Assembly (NCBI RefSeq): GCF_002008225.1
Contig: NZ_MRDH01000005.1
Coordinates: 1-64,000 of the forward strand
DNA from: Agrobacterium salinitolerans
GTDB lineage: Bacteria; Pseudomonadota; Alphaproteobacteria; Rhizobiales; Rhizobiaceae
DNA length: 64,000 nucleotides
Reading direction: 5' to 3'
Every line of letters begins with the position of its first letter. Position 1 is the first letter of the stretch. Shown here in pieces: positions 1-8,828 of the stretch. The notes below the pieces were generated by a model. That model had not been told where the DNA came from. It was given only the letters and a program-made list of their open reading frames with translations, and did no database searches. A program made the position numbers and the translations under genes.

Positions 1-78
1 ACGGCCAACACAAACGATACCTAAAGGCGGGTCACTTCTCGGTGGAAACGCCGGGTCAGCTCTCAGTGGAAATCAACA
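1..78. mobile_element. End of an IS21-family-like insertion sequence (partial)
   Basis: The first 78 bases carry two near-identical direct repeats of about 20 bases (29-48 and 53-72, each of the form GGGTCA-TCTC-GTGGAAA) at a 24-base period. The stretch appears to finish in CA at 77-78. Repeated binding sites at the element end and a terminal CA are typical of IS21-family elements. The sequence supplies the premature stop of the IS110-type transposase reading frame on the minus strand, so it looks inserted into that gene. The istA/istB genes would lie outside the window to the left. Family assignment is from the repeat pattern only. Confidence 0.5.
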
Positions 79-697
79 GCCGAGCCCTCCGACCAATCTC
101 CAGATCAAGTTCCCGCACCTTATCAATGAGGGCTCGCAATGTTGAAACCAATGCCAAGCAGGGTGCGCGTGCTGCCACCGTCAAGCTTGAGCTATCGTCT
201 TCAACGTAACTGATCAGAATGCCGACATGCGAGGGGCCTTGCGGAACGGTAATTCCAAACTCTGCCATTAGACCACGTAGCGCATTGATAATCTGGGTCT
301 TTTGCCGCACGAGAAGGTCACGGACCTTGAATGCTGTCGCCGCTGCCTGCTTCTCTTCGCTTTTTACTGCGACAAAACGCATAGTGGGTCGCATTGCCGC
401 TTCGCAGACGGCTTCTGCATCGGCCGCATCATTCTTCTGACGCTTGACAAACGGTTTGACGTAAATGGGCGCAATCAGCTTTACTTGATGACCAAGCTTG
501 ACAACTTCGCGACCCCAGTGGTGGCTCCCCGCGCAGGCTTCCATCGCCACAATACAAGGATCAAAGGCGGATAGGAACGCAAGCAATTTCTTGCTCGAAA
601 TCTTTCGCCGAAAAAGCACCGAGCCATCACCGCTTGCTGCGTGAACTTGAATTATGCTCTTGGCCAAATCCAGGCCGATTATGCTAACCTTTTCCAT
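56..697 (-). pseudogene. IS110-family transposase, N-terminal part, 3' end lost
   Basis: The frame encodes 213 residues that open with IGLDLAKSIIQVHA and continue with VAMEACAGSHHW and KNDAADAEAV. These are the RuvC-like acidic (DEDD) motifs of the N-terminal catalytic domain of IS110-family transposases. The family is normally around 340-400 residues and ends in a serine-containing domain, which is absent here. The last five residues (ISTES) come from the IS21-like end at 1-78, so the gene was cut by a later insertion. It is expected to be inactive. The start at 697 follows a GGGAG-type ribosome site. The element's own left end should lie between about 698 and 780, where it meets the RraA-like fragment. 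Confidence 0.85.
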
Positions 698-755
698 GGA
701 CGCTCTCCCTTCTTATGGTTCCAACACAACCATTCTGGCATGAAGATGCCGTTGA

Positions 756-1004
756 GTGGGAGCGTCCACCTCATCGCTCACGGTGTTTCCAGGGGATGTT
801 ATCGTTGGAGATGCCGAAGGCGTTGTCGTGATCCCGGCCCATCTCGCGGACGAGATCGCGAACGAAGCCATAGAAATGACTGCATACGAAGACTTTGTGA
901 CTGAGAAGGTAGTGAATGGTAACTCGATCATAGGGCTTTACCCTGCAACAAATGAGCGGTCACTGCGAGATTTTGCAGATTGGCGAACAAGAAACAACCG
1001 ATAG
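756..1004 (+). pseudogene. RraA-like / 4-hydroxy-4-methyl-2-oxoglutarate aldolase-like protein, C-terminal fragment
   Basis: The translated tail FPGDVIVGDAEGVVVIP followed by an ADEIANEA helix and GLYPATNE is the C-terminal part of the RraA / HMG-aldolase-like fold, which is normally about 210-230 residues. Only some 70 residues remain. The start and the catalytic Arg/Asp region are missing, and the 5' side abuts the IS110-type sequence, so this is a stump left by the insertion. The first residues read in this frame (up to about 785) may be insertion-sequence DNA rather than original gene. In related bacteria such proteins cleave or decarboxylate small keto acids, which would fit a catabolic island, but this copy is dead. 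Confidence 0.75.
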
Positions 1005-1088
1005 TGTTTACCGGCTTAGCCGAAGCTCTGACCTGTTTTTGTACGCACCGGTTTTTTGCGAGAATGTTATTAGTGTAACCGAGATGAT

Positions 1089-1119
1089 GCGTGGCTTGCC
1101 TATGAGCCACGCGTTTTAG
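1089..1119 (+). terminator. Rho-independent-type terminator after the RraA-like fragment
   Basis: A perfect 8-bp stem, GCGTGGCT (1089-1096) with AGCCACGC (1105-1112), is followed by GTTTTAG. It sits 85 bases after the stop of the RraA-like stump and would have ended that transcript. Confidence 0.6.
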
Positions 1120-1772
1120 TGTTGGAAAACTCCCAAAATCTTTTCACAACTGACTTGACAATTGTATATGAACCTCTGCCCGATGTCTGCCAGCTGCAAC
1201 TCGATCAGTATCTCCTGAAGAAGGCTAACGATTGTAAACAGGGCCCGGCAACGATTTCAAGGATCTTAGATACTTGTGGGGTAGCGAGTTTTGAGCGCCT
1301 GAATATCGATAGGCCATCGGTTAGCGGATGCGTTGCCTCGATTTCGCCGCACCCACCAGGTTAGCCACGGCTCGACCCCGTCGGCTTGTAAACGGAATAC
1401 ATGTCAACTTGGTTATATGACCTCAGCGCGGTGACACGCTCCCGTGTCCAGCTATTACTGTTGCCGGTCTTCATTCTGCCGCTATTGAGGACACCGGCAA
1501 TCAGATCGTCAGTGGCGATCAAGCCAGTGAATGAGGAGGACGATCATCATCAGCATGGGCGACCACTTCGTTGATGAGCGTGCACACAATGCACTTCGTT
1601 AGTATTGCATAGCGTATCGGCGCCGTCCAGATGGTACGAAGGTTCCCTGCAAGCGCGGATACCGTGATGCGGACATGTAGATCATCTGTGGCGTGTGTAA
1701 TCACGAGCCATCGACTATGGTTAACACTGAAAAAAATACAATCTTGTCCGGAGTTCCCTCCGACTATCCGGT
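1120..1772. other. Region with no recognisable gene
   Basis: About 650 bases between the terminator and the 3' end of the LacI-type gene. Short open frames exist on both strands, but none resembles a known family, has a convincing ribosome site or shows normal coding character. It may hold further decayed remains next to the insertion sequences; nothing can be named. Confidence 0.5.
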
Positions 1773-2786
1773 TCAGCAATTTTCGATTGTGTGGATATGG
1801 ACTGGCGTCATGAGCGAGGCTGGGGGGTCTTCCTTGCGTCCAAAGACAGCTGCGAGTGCCTCAATGGCAGTGCGAACCTCGAACGCCGGTCCCTGGTCGA
1901 TGATGACGTCGATCAGGCCCTTTCGAAGCAAGTGTCGTCGGTCATCCGTCAATTCATGGGTTATGAAGACGATCTCTCCGGCTCGGCCCAGGGATTCAAC
2001 GGCATTAACGACGGATGACGCTCCCGCTGACGCGTTGTAGATGCCGCGAATGGCGCAGTTGCGTTTCAAAGCGCTGAACACGAGATCCCCCGCCCGTTCA
2101 GCGCGCTCAAGACTTTCGAGCACGTCAGTTATACGGCAATCAGGATAGCGTTCGTTCAGGACGGCACGGAATCCAGCTTCACGCTCTTCATGTCCCATCA
2201 TGCTTAGCATGCCGGAAATCACAAGGACGTCTCCACCGCCCTTGCCCAGAAGGCGCCCCATCATATCCCCGGCAATTCTGCCCGCCTTGAAGTTGTCGGG
2301 ACCGACGTAGGCAAAACGCTCCGAGCCCGCGATGTCGGTGACAAGGGTGATCACCGGCTTGCCGAGCCTGCCAAATTCTCGCAACGCCGCGCCAATATCT
2401 TTATCTGCCGCACTGACAATCACTATTCCATCGCATATCTTCAAAAGGCTCCTGATCAGGCTAGCTGTTGCACCGGGCTTCGCCGGCTCGATGTGGTGGA
2501 TCCTGAACTGCAGATTGAACTGCGGAAATTCCCGCATTGCCGCTTCAAAGTTAGTCTGGACAGCGGCGTGAAACGGGTTTTCGGGGCGCTGTAGCAACAC
2601 CGCAATCCTGAGCGTTCGTGCCGCCCTCTGATTGAGAGCACGATCAATCTTGAGCTTGCGAGCCCATTCGACGACGCGTCTTTCCTTTGCTTCCGCGACG
2701 CCGCCGCGATTGTTGAGAACCCGGTCAACGGTCGAAAGCGAAACGTTTGCGGCCTCAGCGATGTCTTTGGCCGTGATCTTTCCCAT
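1773..2786 (-). CDS. LacI-family transcriptional regulator of the adjoining cyclitol-type cluster
   Basis: A 337-residue repressor-type protein. The N-terminus (KITAKDIAEAANVSLSTVDR) is a LacI helix-turn-helix with hinge helix. The rest is a periplasmic-binding-protein-like sensor domain (LRIAVLLQRPENPF onward) of the kind that binds sugars. The start at 2786 is preferred over 2819 because GGAAGGG lies six bases upstream and the HTH then begins at the usual residue. It is divergent from the Gfo/Idh/MocA gene at 2908, and a perfect palindrome (2801-2820) lies between them, so it probably controls that cluster and itself. The effector is unknown; an inositol-like cyclitol is the likeliest from the neighbours. 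Confidence 0.88.
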   Translation of the reverse strand: MGKITAKDIAEAANVSLSTVDRVLNNRGGVAEAKERRVVEWARKLKIDRALNQRAARTLRIAVLLQRPENPFHAAVQTNFEAAMREFPQFNLQFRIHHIEPAKPGATASLIRSLLKICDGIVIVSAADKDIGAALREFGRLGKPVITLVTDIAGSERFAYVGPDNFKAGRIAGDMMGRLLGKGGGDVLVISGMLSMMGHEEREAGFRAVLNERYPDCRITDVLESLERAERAGDLVFSALKRNCAIRGIYNASAGASSVVNAVESLGRAGEIVFITHELTDDRRHLLRKGLIDVIIDQGPAFEVRTAIEALAAVFGRKEDPPASLMTPVHIHTIENC

Positions 2787-2800
2787 ACGTAGCCCTTCCA

Positions 2801-2820
2801 TTTGAAGAAATCTCTTCAAA
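2801..2820. promoter_or_regulatory. Candidate operator: perfect 8-bp inverted repeat
   Basis: TTTGAAGA and TCTTCAAA are separated by AATC. The repeat sits 15 bases upstream of the LacI-type start and about 90 bases before the divergent dehydrogenase gene, so it could serve both promoters. It lacks the central CG of textbook LacI sites; that the adjacent regulator binds it is an inference. Confidence 0.5.
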
Positions 2821-2907
2821 AATAAGATACTGCATCAAGAGCCTAAAGCTATCATCTTCTCCAACCGAGCGTCATGGAGGGCGCGTCGGGGCAAGGAGGT
2901 TAAATAC

Positions 2908-3915
2908 ATGATTGAGCTCGCCGTCTTTGGCGCAGGCCGTATCGGGCAGGTGCATGCCCTGAACGCGGCTGGCCACCCCTCAGCGCGCCTGAAATACATC
3001 GTTGACCCCGTAGCAAGCGAGCATCGCGAGCATCTCGCAATCCAAACCCGAGCCGTGCTGTGCGAGCCGGAAGAAGTCTTTGCCGACCCAGACATTACAG
3101 GCATCGTCATAGCGAGTTCCACTGATACCCATGCGGAACTGCTTTTGCGGGCTGCGCAGGCAAGCAAAGCCGTGTTCTGTGAAAAACCGGTCAGCCTTGA
3201 TTTTGCAACCGTCGTAAATGTCACAAGCAAGGTTGAAAACGCCGGTGTGGCCTGCCTACTTGGATTTCAACGCCGATATGATCCGGATTATCGTCTGGTG
3301 CGTGACAGGATTGCGAGTGGTCAGGCGGGCCGCTTGGAGCACATCGTCATGCACACCCGCGACCCGTCGCCCCCGCCACGTTTCTACGTCGAGCGGTCGG
3401 GTGGCATGTTTCGAGACCAGGCGATCCATGATTTCGACATGGCCCGTTATCTTCTTGGAGAGGAAATCGCAATTGTCTACGCGGTTGGAAAAAGCCTGAT
3501 CGACCCCGAAATCGAAGCGGCAGGCGATATCGACACGGCAATGATCACACTGACATCGGTTTCTGGTCGCTTCGTTCAGATGATAAATTGCCGGCGTGCG
3601 CCATTCGGTTACGATCAGAGGTTGGAGGCCCTGTGCTCGAGCGAGGTGCTCTACGTCGAAAACCGCCCGCAACGGGGCGTCATGATCGCCGACGCCAATG
3701 GTTTTCATTCGTCGATACCCATGAACTATTTCATCGAACGTTTTGCGGGTGCCTATCTCGCGGAAATGCACGCCTTCATCGATATGATCGAGAAGGGTAC
3801 CAAACCCCTCGCCGGGATAAGAGATGGCTTGGAGGCGCAACGCCTTGCCGAGGCCGCGATCGTTTCGATGACAACCGGCTCACCCGTCCACATCAGTTCC
3901 GACTGGCATCCTTGA
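2908..3915 (+). CDS. Gfo/Idh/MocA-family dehydrogenase, inositol 2-dehydrogenase-like
   Basis: A 335-residue protein with an N-terminal Rossmann fold (AVFGAGRIGQVHA), the family CEKPVS motif near residue 93 and a C-terminal alpha/beta dimerisation domain containing the conserved DQAIHDFD stretch. This matches IolG-type NAD-dependent oxidation of a cyclitol hydroxyl to a keto group, such as myo-inositol to scyllo-inosose. A strong AGGAGG precedes the ATG. It is the first gene of a four-gene plus-strand cluster with an IolE-like gene 18 bases downstream. Because a separate, more typical idhA lies at 14.4-15.4 kb, this copy may act on another inositol stereoisomer or a methylated inositol. Confidence 0.85.
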   Translation: MIELAVFGAGRIGQVHALNAAGHPSARLKYIVDPVASEHREHLAIQTRAVLCEPEEVFADPDITGIVIASSTDTHAELLLRAAQASKAVFCEKPVSLDFATVVNVTSKVENAGVACLLGFQRRYDPDYRLVRDRIASGQAGRLEHIVMHTRDPSPPPRFYVERSGGMFRDQAIHDFDMARYLLGEEIAIVYAVGKSLIDPEIEAAGDIDTAMITLTSVSGRFVQMINCRRAPFGYDQRLEALCSSEVLYVENRPQRGVMIADANGFHSSIPMNYFIERFAGAYLAEMHAFIDMIEKGTKPLAGIRDGLEAQRLAEAAIVSMTTGSPVHISSDWHP

Positions 3916-3933
3916 GAAAGGAAGGCAACAACT

Positions 3934-4848
3934 ATGACAACCACCGATCTCCTGCCAGAAGGTGTCAGAATTGCCGTCAGCCCGTTGTCATGGGTAAATG
4001 ACGTGCTTGAGGATCTCGGACGCGACATATCGCTTGAAACCTGCCTGAACGATGCGGCAGCAATCGGCTACCAAGGCGTAGAGCTGGGTCGCAAGTTCCC
4101 CCGAGACGCCGCCGTGCTTCGTCCGCTTCTGGACAGCCGCGACCTGCAACTCGCATCCGGCTGGTATTCCGGCGAACTTGCCGAGCGCGGCGTCGATGCG
4201 GAGATGGCAAGCGTCGCCGCGCACGCTGCCCTGCTGCGGGACATGGGCAGCAGTGTGCTTGTCTATGGCGAGGTGGCGATGATGGCACCAGGCGCGCCGC
4301 TCGATGCGCCGATGTCGAAACGCCTGACCATGCCGGCGGATGATATTGGCGGTTACGCCGCGAGACTGACAGAGTTCGGCAAGCGGCTTGGCGGAGAATA
4401 CGGGCTGGTGCTCGCCTATCATCACCACCTGATGATGGTCGCAGAGACCTTCGACGAGATTTCGTCGCTCTTCGACAAGACGGGAGCGGAGGCTGGGCTT
4501 CTGCTCGATACCGGCCATGCCGCCGGTGGTGGTTTCGAGTACGCACGGCTGATCGAACGTTTCGGCGATCGCATCAACCACATTCATCTCAAGGATATGC
4601 GCACTCCCGTGATGACGGATGTTCGCAGCCGCGACCTCAGCTTTAACGACGGTGTTCGTGCCGGCATGTTCACTGTTCCTGGCGATGGTAACGTCGATTT
4701 CAGTCCGATCGTGCGCTTTGTTCGCGGCGGCTACAAGGGCTGGCTCGTGGTGGAGGCTGAGCAGGATCCCGCCCAAGCGCCGCCGCGTCCTGCCGTCACT
4801 CGCGCCTTCTTTCACATGCACGACCTTTTCGCAGCTAGACCAGATTGA
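3934..4848 (+). CDS. IolE-like inosose dehydratase / sugar phosphate isomerase-epimerase family
   Basis: A TIM-barrel protein of 304 residues (AP endonuclease 2 superfamily). Features shared with myo-inosose-2 dehydratase are the N-terminal SPLSWVNDVLEDLG, LAYHHHLMM, the metal-site segment LLLDTGHAAGGG, HIHLKDMR and a C-terminal VVEAEQDP. IolE dehydrates 2-keto-myo-inositol to 3D-(3,5/4)-trihydroxycyclohexane-1,2-dione. A second, closer IolE is encoded at 8829-9734, so this paralogue probably handles a different keto-cyclitol. It lies 18 bases after the preceding dehydrogenase and 14 bases before the next, which implies one transcript. The exact substrate cannot be read from sequence. Confidence 0.82.
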   Translation: MTTTDLLPEGVRIAVSPLSWVNDVLEDLGRDISLETCLNDAAAIGYQGVELGRKFPRDAAVLRPLLDSRDLQLASGWYSGELAERGVDAEMASVAAHAALLRDMGSSVLVYGEVAMMAPGAPLDAPMSKRLTMPADDIGGYAARLTEFGKRLGGEYGLVLAYHHHLMMVAETFDEISSLFDKTGAEAGLLLDTGHAAGGGFEYARLIERFGDRINHIHLKDMRTPVMTDVRSRDLSFNDGVRAGMFTVPGDGNVDFSPIVRFVRGGYKGWLVVEAEQDPAQAPPRPAVTRAFFHMHDLFAARPD

Positions 4849-4862
4849 AAGGGAGAGAGGCC

Positions 4863-6035
4863 ATGACCCAAAAAAAACTCAATATCGGCCTGATCGGTTC
4901 AGGCTTCATGGGCCAGGCCCATGCGGACGCCTACCGTCGTGCTGGCGTGCTGTATCGTGATCTGGCGGCCATCCCCCATCTCTATATGCTCGCCGATGCG
5001 AGCGATGAAATGGCTGCCGATGCCGCCGCCCGATATGGTTTCGAGAAAAGCACCGGAGACTGGCGGCGACTGGTTGAGGATCCCAACGTCGATATCGTCG
5101 ACATCACCTCGCCAAACGTCATGCACCATGAAATGGCGCTTGCAGCGATAGAAGCAGGCAAGCACGTCTACTGCGAAAAGCCACTTTCCGTGACGCTGGC
5201 AGAGGCAGAGCAAATGGCTGCAGCTGCCCGAAAAAAAGGCGTCAAGACGATGGTCGCCTTCAACAACATCAAGACACCGGCGGCAATGTTGGCCAAGCAA
5301 TTGATCGACAGAGGCGATATCGGACAGCCCATGCGCTTTCGCGGCTGGTTCGATCAAGGCTTTTTCAATGATCCCGATTTGCCATTTTCGTGGCGCTGTA
5401 CGCGTCGCGATGCAGGATCAGGGGCGCTGGGCGATCTCGGCAGCCACGTAATTTCCGTTGCACAATATCTGCTGGGTCCGGTTGAAAGCGTCATCGCCCA
5501 AAGTCAGACGTTTTTTCCGACGAGGCCCGTGCCCCGGGGTGGTTCGGGTTACGGTGCAAAGGCGGGCAATGATGCGCCTCGCGCGATGGTCGAGAACGAG
5601 GATCAGATCCAGGCGCTGGTCCGCTTCAAATCCGGCGCAGGTGGCACCATTGAGGCATCCCGCGTAGCTGCCGGCAAGGTCTTTGGCGTCTACTGGGAAA
5701 TATCCGGGACGGAGGGCACGATCATCATGGACGGAGAGCGCTTCAACGAGCTGAAGATATCGCGTTTCAACGACCCCAAGCCTGACCGCGGATTCAAGAC
5801 GATCCTAGCGGGAAGCCAAGTGCCGCAGTTTTCGGCATTTTTCGGCTTTGATTTCGCTGGCGGTGGCCTCGGCTACTTCGACGTCAAGGTTATCGAGGTA
5901 CGTGACCTGATCGAAGGCATCATGCGCGATGCCGACTGTTACCCAAATTTCGAATTCGGGCTAGCCAACGAACAGATTATTGACGCCATGGAGCGGTCTC
6001 TGGCAACGGGCCAGTGGGAACAGACGGCGTCCTGA
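4863..6035 (+). CDS. Gfo/Idh/MocA-family oxidoreductase
   Basis: A 390-residue dehydrogenase. It has a Rossmann motif GLIGSGFMGQAHADAY at the N-terminus, the CEKPLS signature near residue 105 and the DLGSHVISVAQY helix with its conserved Asp and His. The start at 4863 is chosen because GGGAGAGAGG lies just upstream; the open frame extends 18 bases further back into the previous gene's end. The protein is longer than IolG and closer to the group acting on 3-keto sugars or inositol derivatives (IolW/IolX/IolU-type). Second dehydrogenase of the cluster; substrate not known. Confidence 0.82.
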   Translation: MTQKKLNIGLIGSGFMGQAHADAYRRAGVLYRDLAAIPHLYMLADASDEMAADAAARYGFEKSTGDWRRLVEDPNVDIVDITSPNVMHHEMALAAIEAGKHVYCEKPLSVTLAEAEQMAAAARKKGVKTMVAFNNIKTPAAMLAKQLIDRGDIGQPMRFRGWFDQGFFNDPDLPFSWRCTRRDAGSGALGDLGSHVISVAQYLLGPVESVIAQSQTFFPTRPVPRGGSGYGAKAGNDAPRAMVENEDQIQALVRFKSGAGGTIEASRVAAGKVFGVYWEISGTEGTIIMDGERFNELKISRFNDPKPDRGFKTILAGSQVPQFSAFFGFDFAGGGLGYFDVKVIEVRDLIEGIMRDADCYPNFEFGLANEQIIDAMERSLATGQWEQTAS

Positions 6036-6066
6036 GCAATCGAGAGGCTTTTTGAGGAGATTTAAG

Positions 6067-7113
6067 ATGACATTTCCAACCGCTCTTCCACCGTCCCGAT
6101 TGCGAGCACCCCTGGACGCTCCTCCACTGCGCTGGGGCATTTTGGGGACTGGCTGGATAGCGGCAAAGTTCACAGAATCGGTAAAGGCACACACTCGGCA
6201 AGTAATCGCGGCCGTGGGTTCGAGATCGGAAGAAACTGCCAAGCGGTTTGCATCTGAGTGGGGTGTCGAGAACGCTTATGGAAGTTACGAGGCGCTCGTT
6301 CAATCACTCGATATCGATATCATCTATGTGGCGACACCACATGGTTGGCACCATGAGCACGTCCTGCTCGCGATCAACGCCGGTAAGCACGTGCTCGTCG
6401 AAAAGCCGATGGCGCTGAATCATGCCCAGGCTGCCGAAATGGTCACTGCTGCTCGTAAGAAAGGCGTCTTTTTTGCAGAAGCGCTCTGGACGTATTTCCT
6501 GCCGAAATTCGACATTGTCCAGCAGGTCCTTGATGCGGGCGTTATTGGGGACATCAAATCGGTCTACACGGAATATGGCGAGTATCTTCCGCGTGAGCAC
6601 CGCATCTTCAACCCAAAACTGGCAGGCGGGCCGCTGCTTGATCTAGGTACGTATCCAGTGTCGTTAATAAGCAAGCTGCTTGGCGTTCCTTCCAAGGTCG
6701 TCGGCGTTGCAAGTCCCGATCCGGCCGGAGTGAATGGGCAGCTGGCTGTCGCCATGATGAATTCCCGGGGCTGCCAGGGGACCATGGCAACGACCCTTTA
6801 TGGGTTTACGCCAACCGGCGCGACCATGGTCGGCACGGAGGGCTCGATCCGGTTTGTCAACGAGTTCCATTTGCCAGGCGCGTTCGAAGTGTGGTCGCTG
6901 GACGGGACTGTCAGGTTGAAATACGCAGAACCTCGTGGCGCGCATTTCGAAGGGCTTTACCATCAGGCTGCTGGGGTCGCTTACAGTATCAGCGACGGCG
7001 ACCTTGAAAGTCCTTGCAGACCGCTTGATGCATCACTTGACACGATGAAAACACTTGATGCGATCCGTGCAGCGCTCGATATCGACTTCAGGAAAGCAGG
7101 GTTGTCTGAATGA
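6067..7113 (+). CDS. Gfo/Idh/MocA-family oxidoreductase (dihydrodiol/xylose dehydrogenase-like subgroup)
   Basis: A 348-residue protein with WGILGTGWIAAKF at the nucleotide site, VEKPMALN near residue 120, and the AEALWTYFLPKF and GGPLLDLGTYPVS stretches characteristic of the trans-dihydrodiol / D-xylose dehydrogenase branch of the family. The ATG at 6067 follows GAGGAG; an upstream in-frame start at 5980 would overlap the previous gene by 56 bases and lacks a ribosome site. It is the last gene of the cluster and ends 23 bases before the convergent RpiR-type gene. It probably reduces or oxidises a cyclic polyol or aldose intermediate. Confidence 0.82.
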   Translation: MTFPTALPPSRLRAPLDAPPLRWGILGTGWIAAKFTESVKAHTRQVIAAVGSRSEETAKRFASEWGVENAYGSYEALVQSLDIDIIYVATPHGWHHEHVLLAINAGKHVLVEKPMALNHAQAAEMVTAARKKGVFFAEALWTYFLPKFDIVQQVLDAGVIGDIKSVYTEYGEYLPREHRIFNPKLAGGPLLDLGTYPVSLISKLLGVPSKVVGVASPDPAGVNGQLAVAMMNSRGCQGTMATTLYGFTPTGATMVGTEGSIRFVNEFHLPGAFEVWSLDGTVRLKYAEPRGAHFEGLYHQAAGVAYSISDGDLESPCRPLDASLDTMKTLDAIRAALDIDFRKAGLSE

Positions 7114-7136
7114 CCGCAAGACGGGTCCGACAGTCG

Positions 7137-7997
7137 TTATGTGAGGCACCGGTTCCCGTTGCGCAACAGGCTTACGCTGGACGCGAGGAGCTCACCGAGT
7201 GCAATACCGGCAATAGACATCAGAGTGTCGTTCGTTTCCGTACTTGGGAGAATGAGATGGACAGATGCGAGTTCTGCCAGACGTGAAAGGCTCTTATCCG
7301 TCGTTGCGATGACGGGTACGCCCTGCTGCACAAGTGTGGCTGCCAGACCGGAAATCTGGTCGGCATCAGCGCCACAGGCGATAACGATTGCCGCATCGCC
7401 TGGTGCCGCACAGGTCAACTGTGCTTCTCCGCCCGTAAGATCAGTCACCAGGATCGTTTTGATTTTCGACCGGACGAGGACGTGTTCCATGGCGACCGCA
7501 ACTGGGAAGGCGCTTCCCCGCCCGATGACAAACATGCAATTGGCGCTGGCGATGATACGGGCAGCAATCTGGACATCCCTTGTCTTGACCGCGCTCAATA
7601 GATCATCCAGCACGTGGTGGCAGGCGTCAATCGCCCGACCAAAAAAGCGGTCATCCGGCCTTCCGTTCCGCTCGACAGCTTGTGGATCATTCCTTCCAGG
7701 GCGCCCTGAGATCTTTTGGCGCAGGGCGTCGCGAGCGATTGCCTGGACCGCAGCAAAGCCGTCATAGCCGAATAGTTGCGCGAACCGTATCAATGCTGAT
7801 GGTGTGACATGTGCCGCCGCCGCGATATCCGTTGCAGAGTTCAGCGCAACATCATCCGGGGAATCCAGAACGTAGCGCGCAATTGCCGCGAGGCGTTTTG
7901 GCAATGAGATATACCGTGCGCGGATTCTCGCAGAAAGGTTCTCAAAATCCTCGGGGGCGCTTGTACTCTGACCTCTTTGATCAGACTTTTCGGGCAT
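7137..7997 (-). CDS. iolR: RpiR/MurR-family transcriptional regulator, probable IolR
   Basis: A 286-residue regulator with an N-terminal RpiR-type HTH (residues around 20-95, containing NSATDIAAAAHVTPSALIRFAQLFG) and a C-terminal SIS sugar-isomerase domain (CMFVIGRGSAFPVAVAMEH). In rhizobia the inositol genes are repressed by an RpiR-type protein named IolR, and this gene is the last of the inositol operon, so the name is proposed by family and place. The start at 7997 overlaps the end of iolB by 17 bases, which suggests translational coupling; a longer frame to 8036 has no advantage. Here the regulator gene is at the promoter-distal end, so it should be induced with its own targets. Confidence 0.8.
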   Translation of the reverse strand: MPEKSDQRGQSTSAPEDFENLSARIRARYISLPKRLAAIARYVLDSPDDVALNSATDIAAAAHVTPSALIRFAQLFGYDGFAAVQAIARDALRQKISGRPGRNDPQAVERNGRPDDRFFGRAIDACHHVLDDLLSAVKTRDVQIAARIIASANCMFVIGRGSAFPVAVAMEHVLVRSKIKTILVTDLTGGEAQLTCAAPGDAAIVIACGADADQISGLAATLVQQGVPVIATTDKSLSRLAELASVHLILPSTETNDTLMSIAGIALGELLASSVSLLRNGNRCLT

Positions 7998-8796
7998 CGC
8001 GTTCCATGATCCATTCGACAGCGGGGTCTGGTACAAATCGCCACTTGCGCACTGGTCCTGCCATCACGTTGAGATAGTACATTTCGAACCCGTGCGGTGC
8101 ACCACACGGATGATGACCGCGCGGCACAAGCACGACATCACCATCCGAAACGGCGATGGTCTCATCGAGCCTGCGATCATCAGTGTAGACGCGCTGAATT
8201 CCGAAGCCGCTTGCCGGGTTCAGTCGGTGATAATAGGTTTCCTCCAGGTAGGTGATGCGAGGGTAGTCATCCTCGTCATGTCGATGGCTCGGAAAGGAAG
8301 ACCAGTTGCCGGCCGGCGTGAAAACCTCCGTGACGAGCAGGCTGTCGCAATAATCTTCGGCCTCCATGGCAATGTTGTTGATGTGTCGCTGGTTGGAGCC
8401 AACTCCCCGTGGAGTGAGCTTGATACCATCAGGCCCGATTTTGCGGGCAGGATGCCCACGTTTGCCGGGCGCTAGGCAAACCGCGATCGTGCAATCCGTC
8501 GTCGCCTGTGCCGCCCAACGCGAACCGTTCGGGAGATAGAGACAATGCGGTGGCGTTTTTTCGAAAACGTTCATCCGCTCGCCAAGCTCGCCCCAGTCCT
8601 CCCCATCGGCAGTAAAATGGGCCTTGCCTTCAACCATCACCAGTATTGCTTCCATGCTACCGGTTGCCTCGCTAATGGCTTCCCCGTCGCGCAGGCGATA
8701 AAGATTGAATCCGACATACCGCCACCCCGCCGACTGCGGGGTGATTTCGTGAACCTTGCCGTGGCCGCCGAACGGCCGGCGCAGAAGATGGCTCAT
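7981..8796 (-). CDS. iolB: 5-deoxy-glucuronate isomerase
   Basis: A 271-residue bicupin. Recognisable segments are the opening HLLRRPFGGHGKVHEITPQSAGW, the cupin stretch PSHRHDEDDYPRITYLEETYYHRLNP with metal-binding histidines, and a final VPRGHHPCGAPHGFEMYYLNVMAGP. These are hallmarks of IolB, which converts 5-deoxy-D-glucuronate to 5-dehydro-2-deoxy-D-gluconate in myo-inositol breakdown. Length is normal for the family. AGGAAG precedes the start. It lies between iolE and the regulator gene in the minus-strand operon. Confidence 0.95.
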   Translation of the reverse strand: MSHLLRRPFGGHGKVHEITPQSAGWRYVGFNLYRLRDGEAISEATGSMEAILVMVEGKAHFTADGEDWGELGERMNVFEKTPPHCLYLPNGSRWAAQATTDCTIAVCLAPGKRGHPARKIGPDGIKLTPRGVGSNQRHINNIAMEAEDYCDSLLVTEVFTPAGNWSSFPSHRHDEDDYPRITYLEETYYHRLNPASGFGIQRVYTDDRRLDETIAVSDGDVVLVPRGHHPCGAPHGFEMYYLNVMAGPVRKWRFVPDPAVEWIMERDARKV

Positions 8797-8828
8797 GATG
8801 ATGCTTCCTGTTTGTTTGCGTTGCCTGT

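Noticed and set aside
1119-1364. Plus-strand frame of 81 residues after the RraA-like fragment
   Set aside because: It begins inside the terminator stem, has no ribosome site and resembles no protein family.
7141-7767. 208-residue plus-strand frame opposite the RpiR-type gene
   Set aside because: Shadow of the minus-strand regulator, whose HTH and SIS domains are clear.
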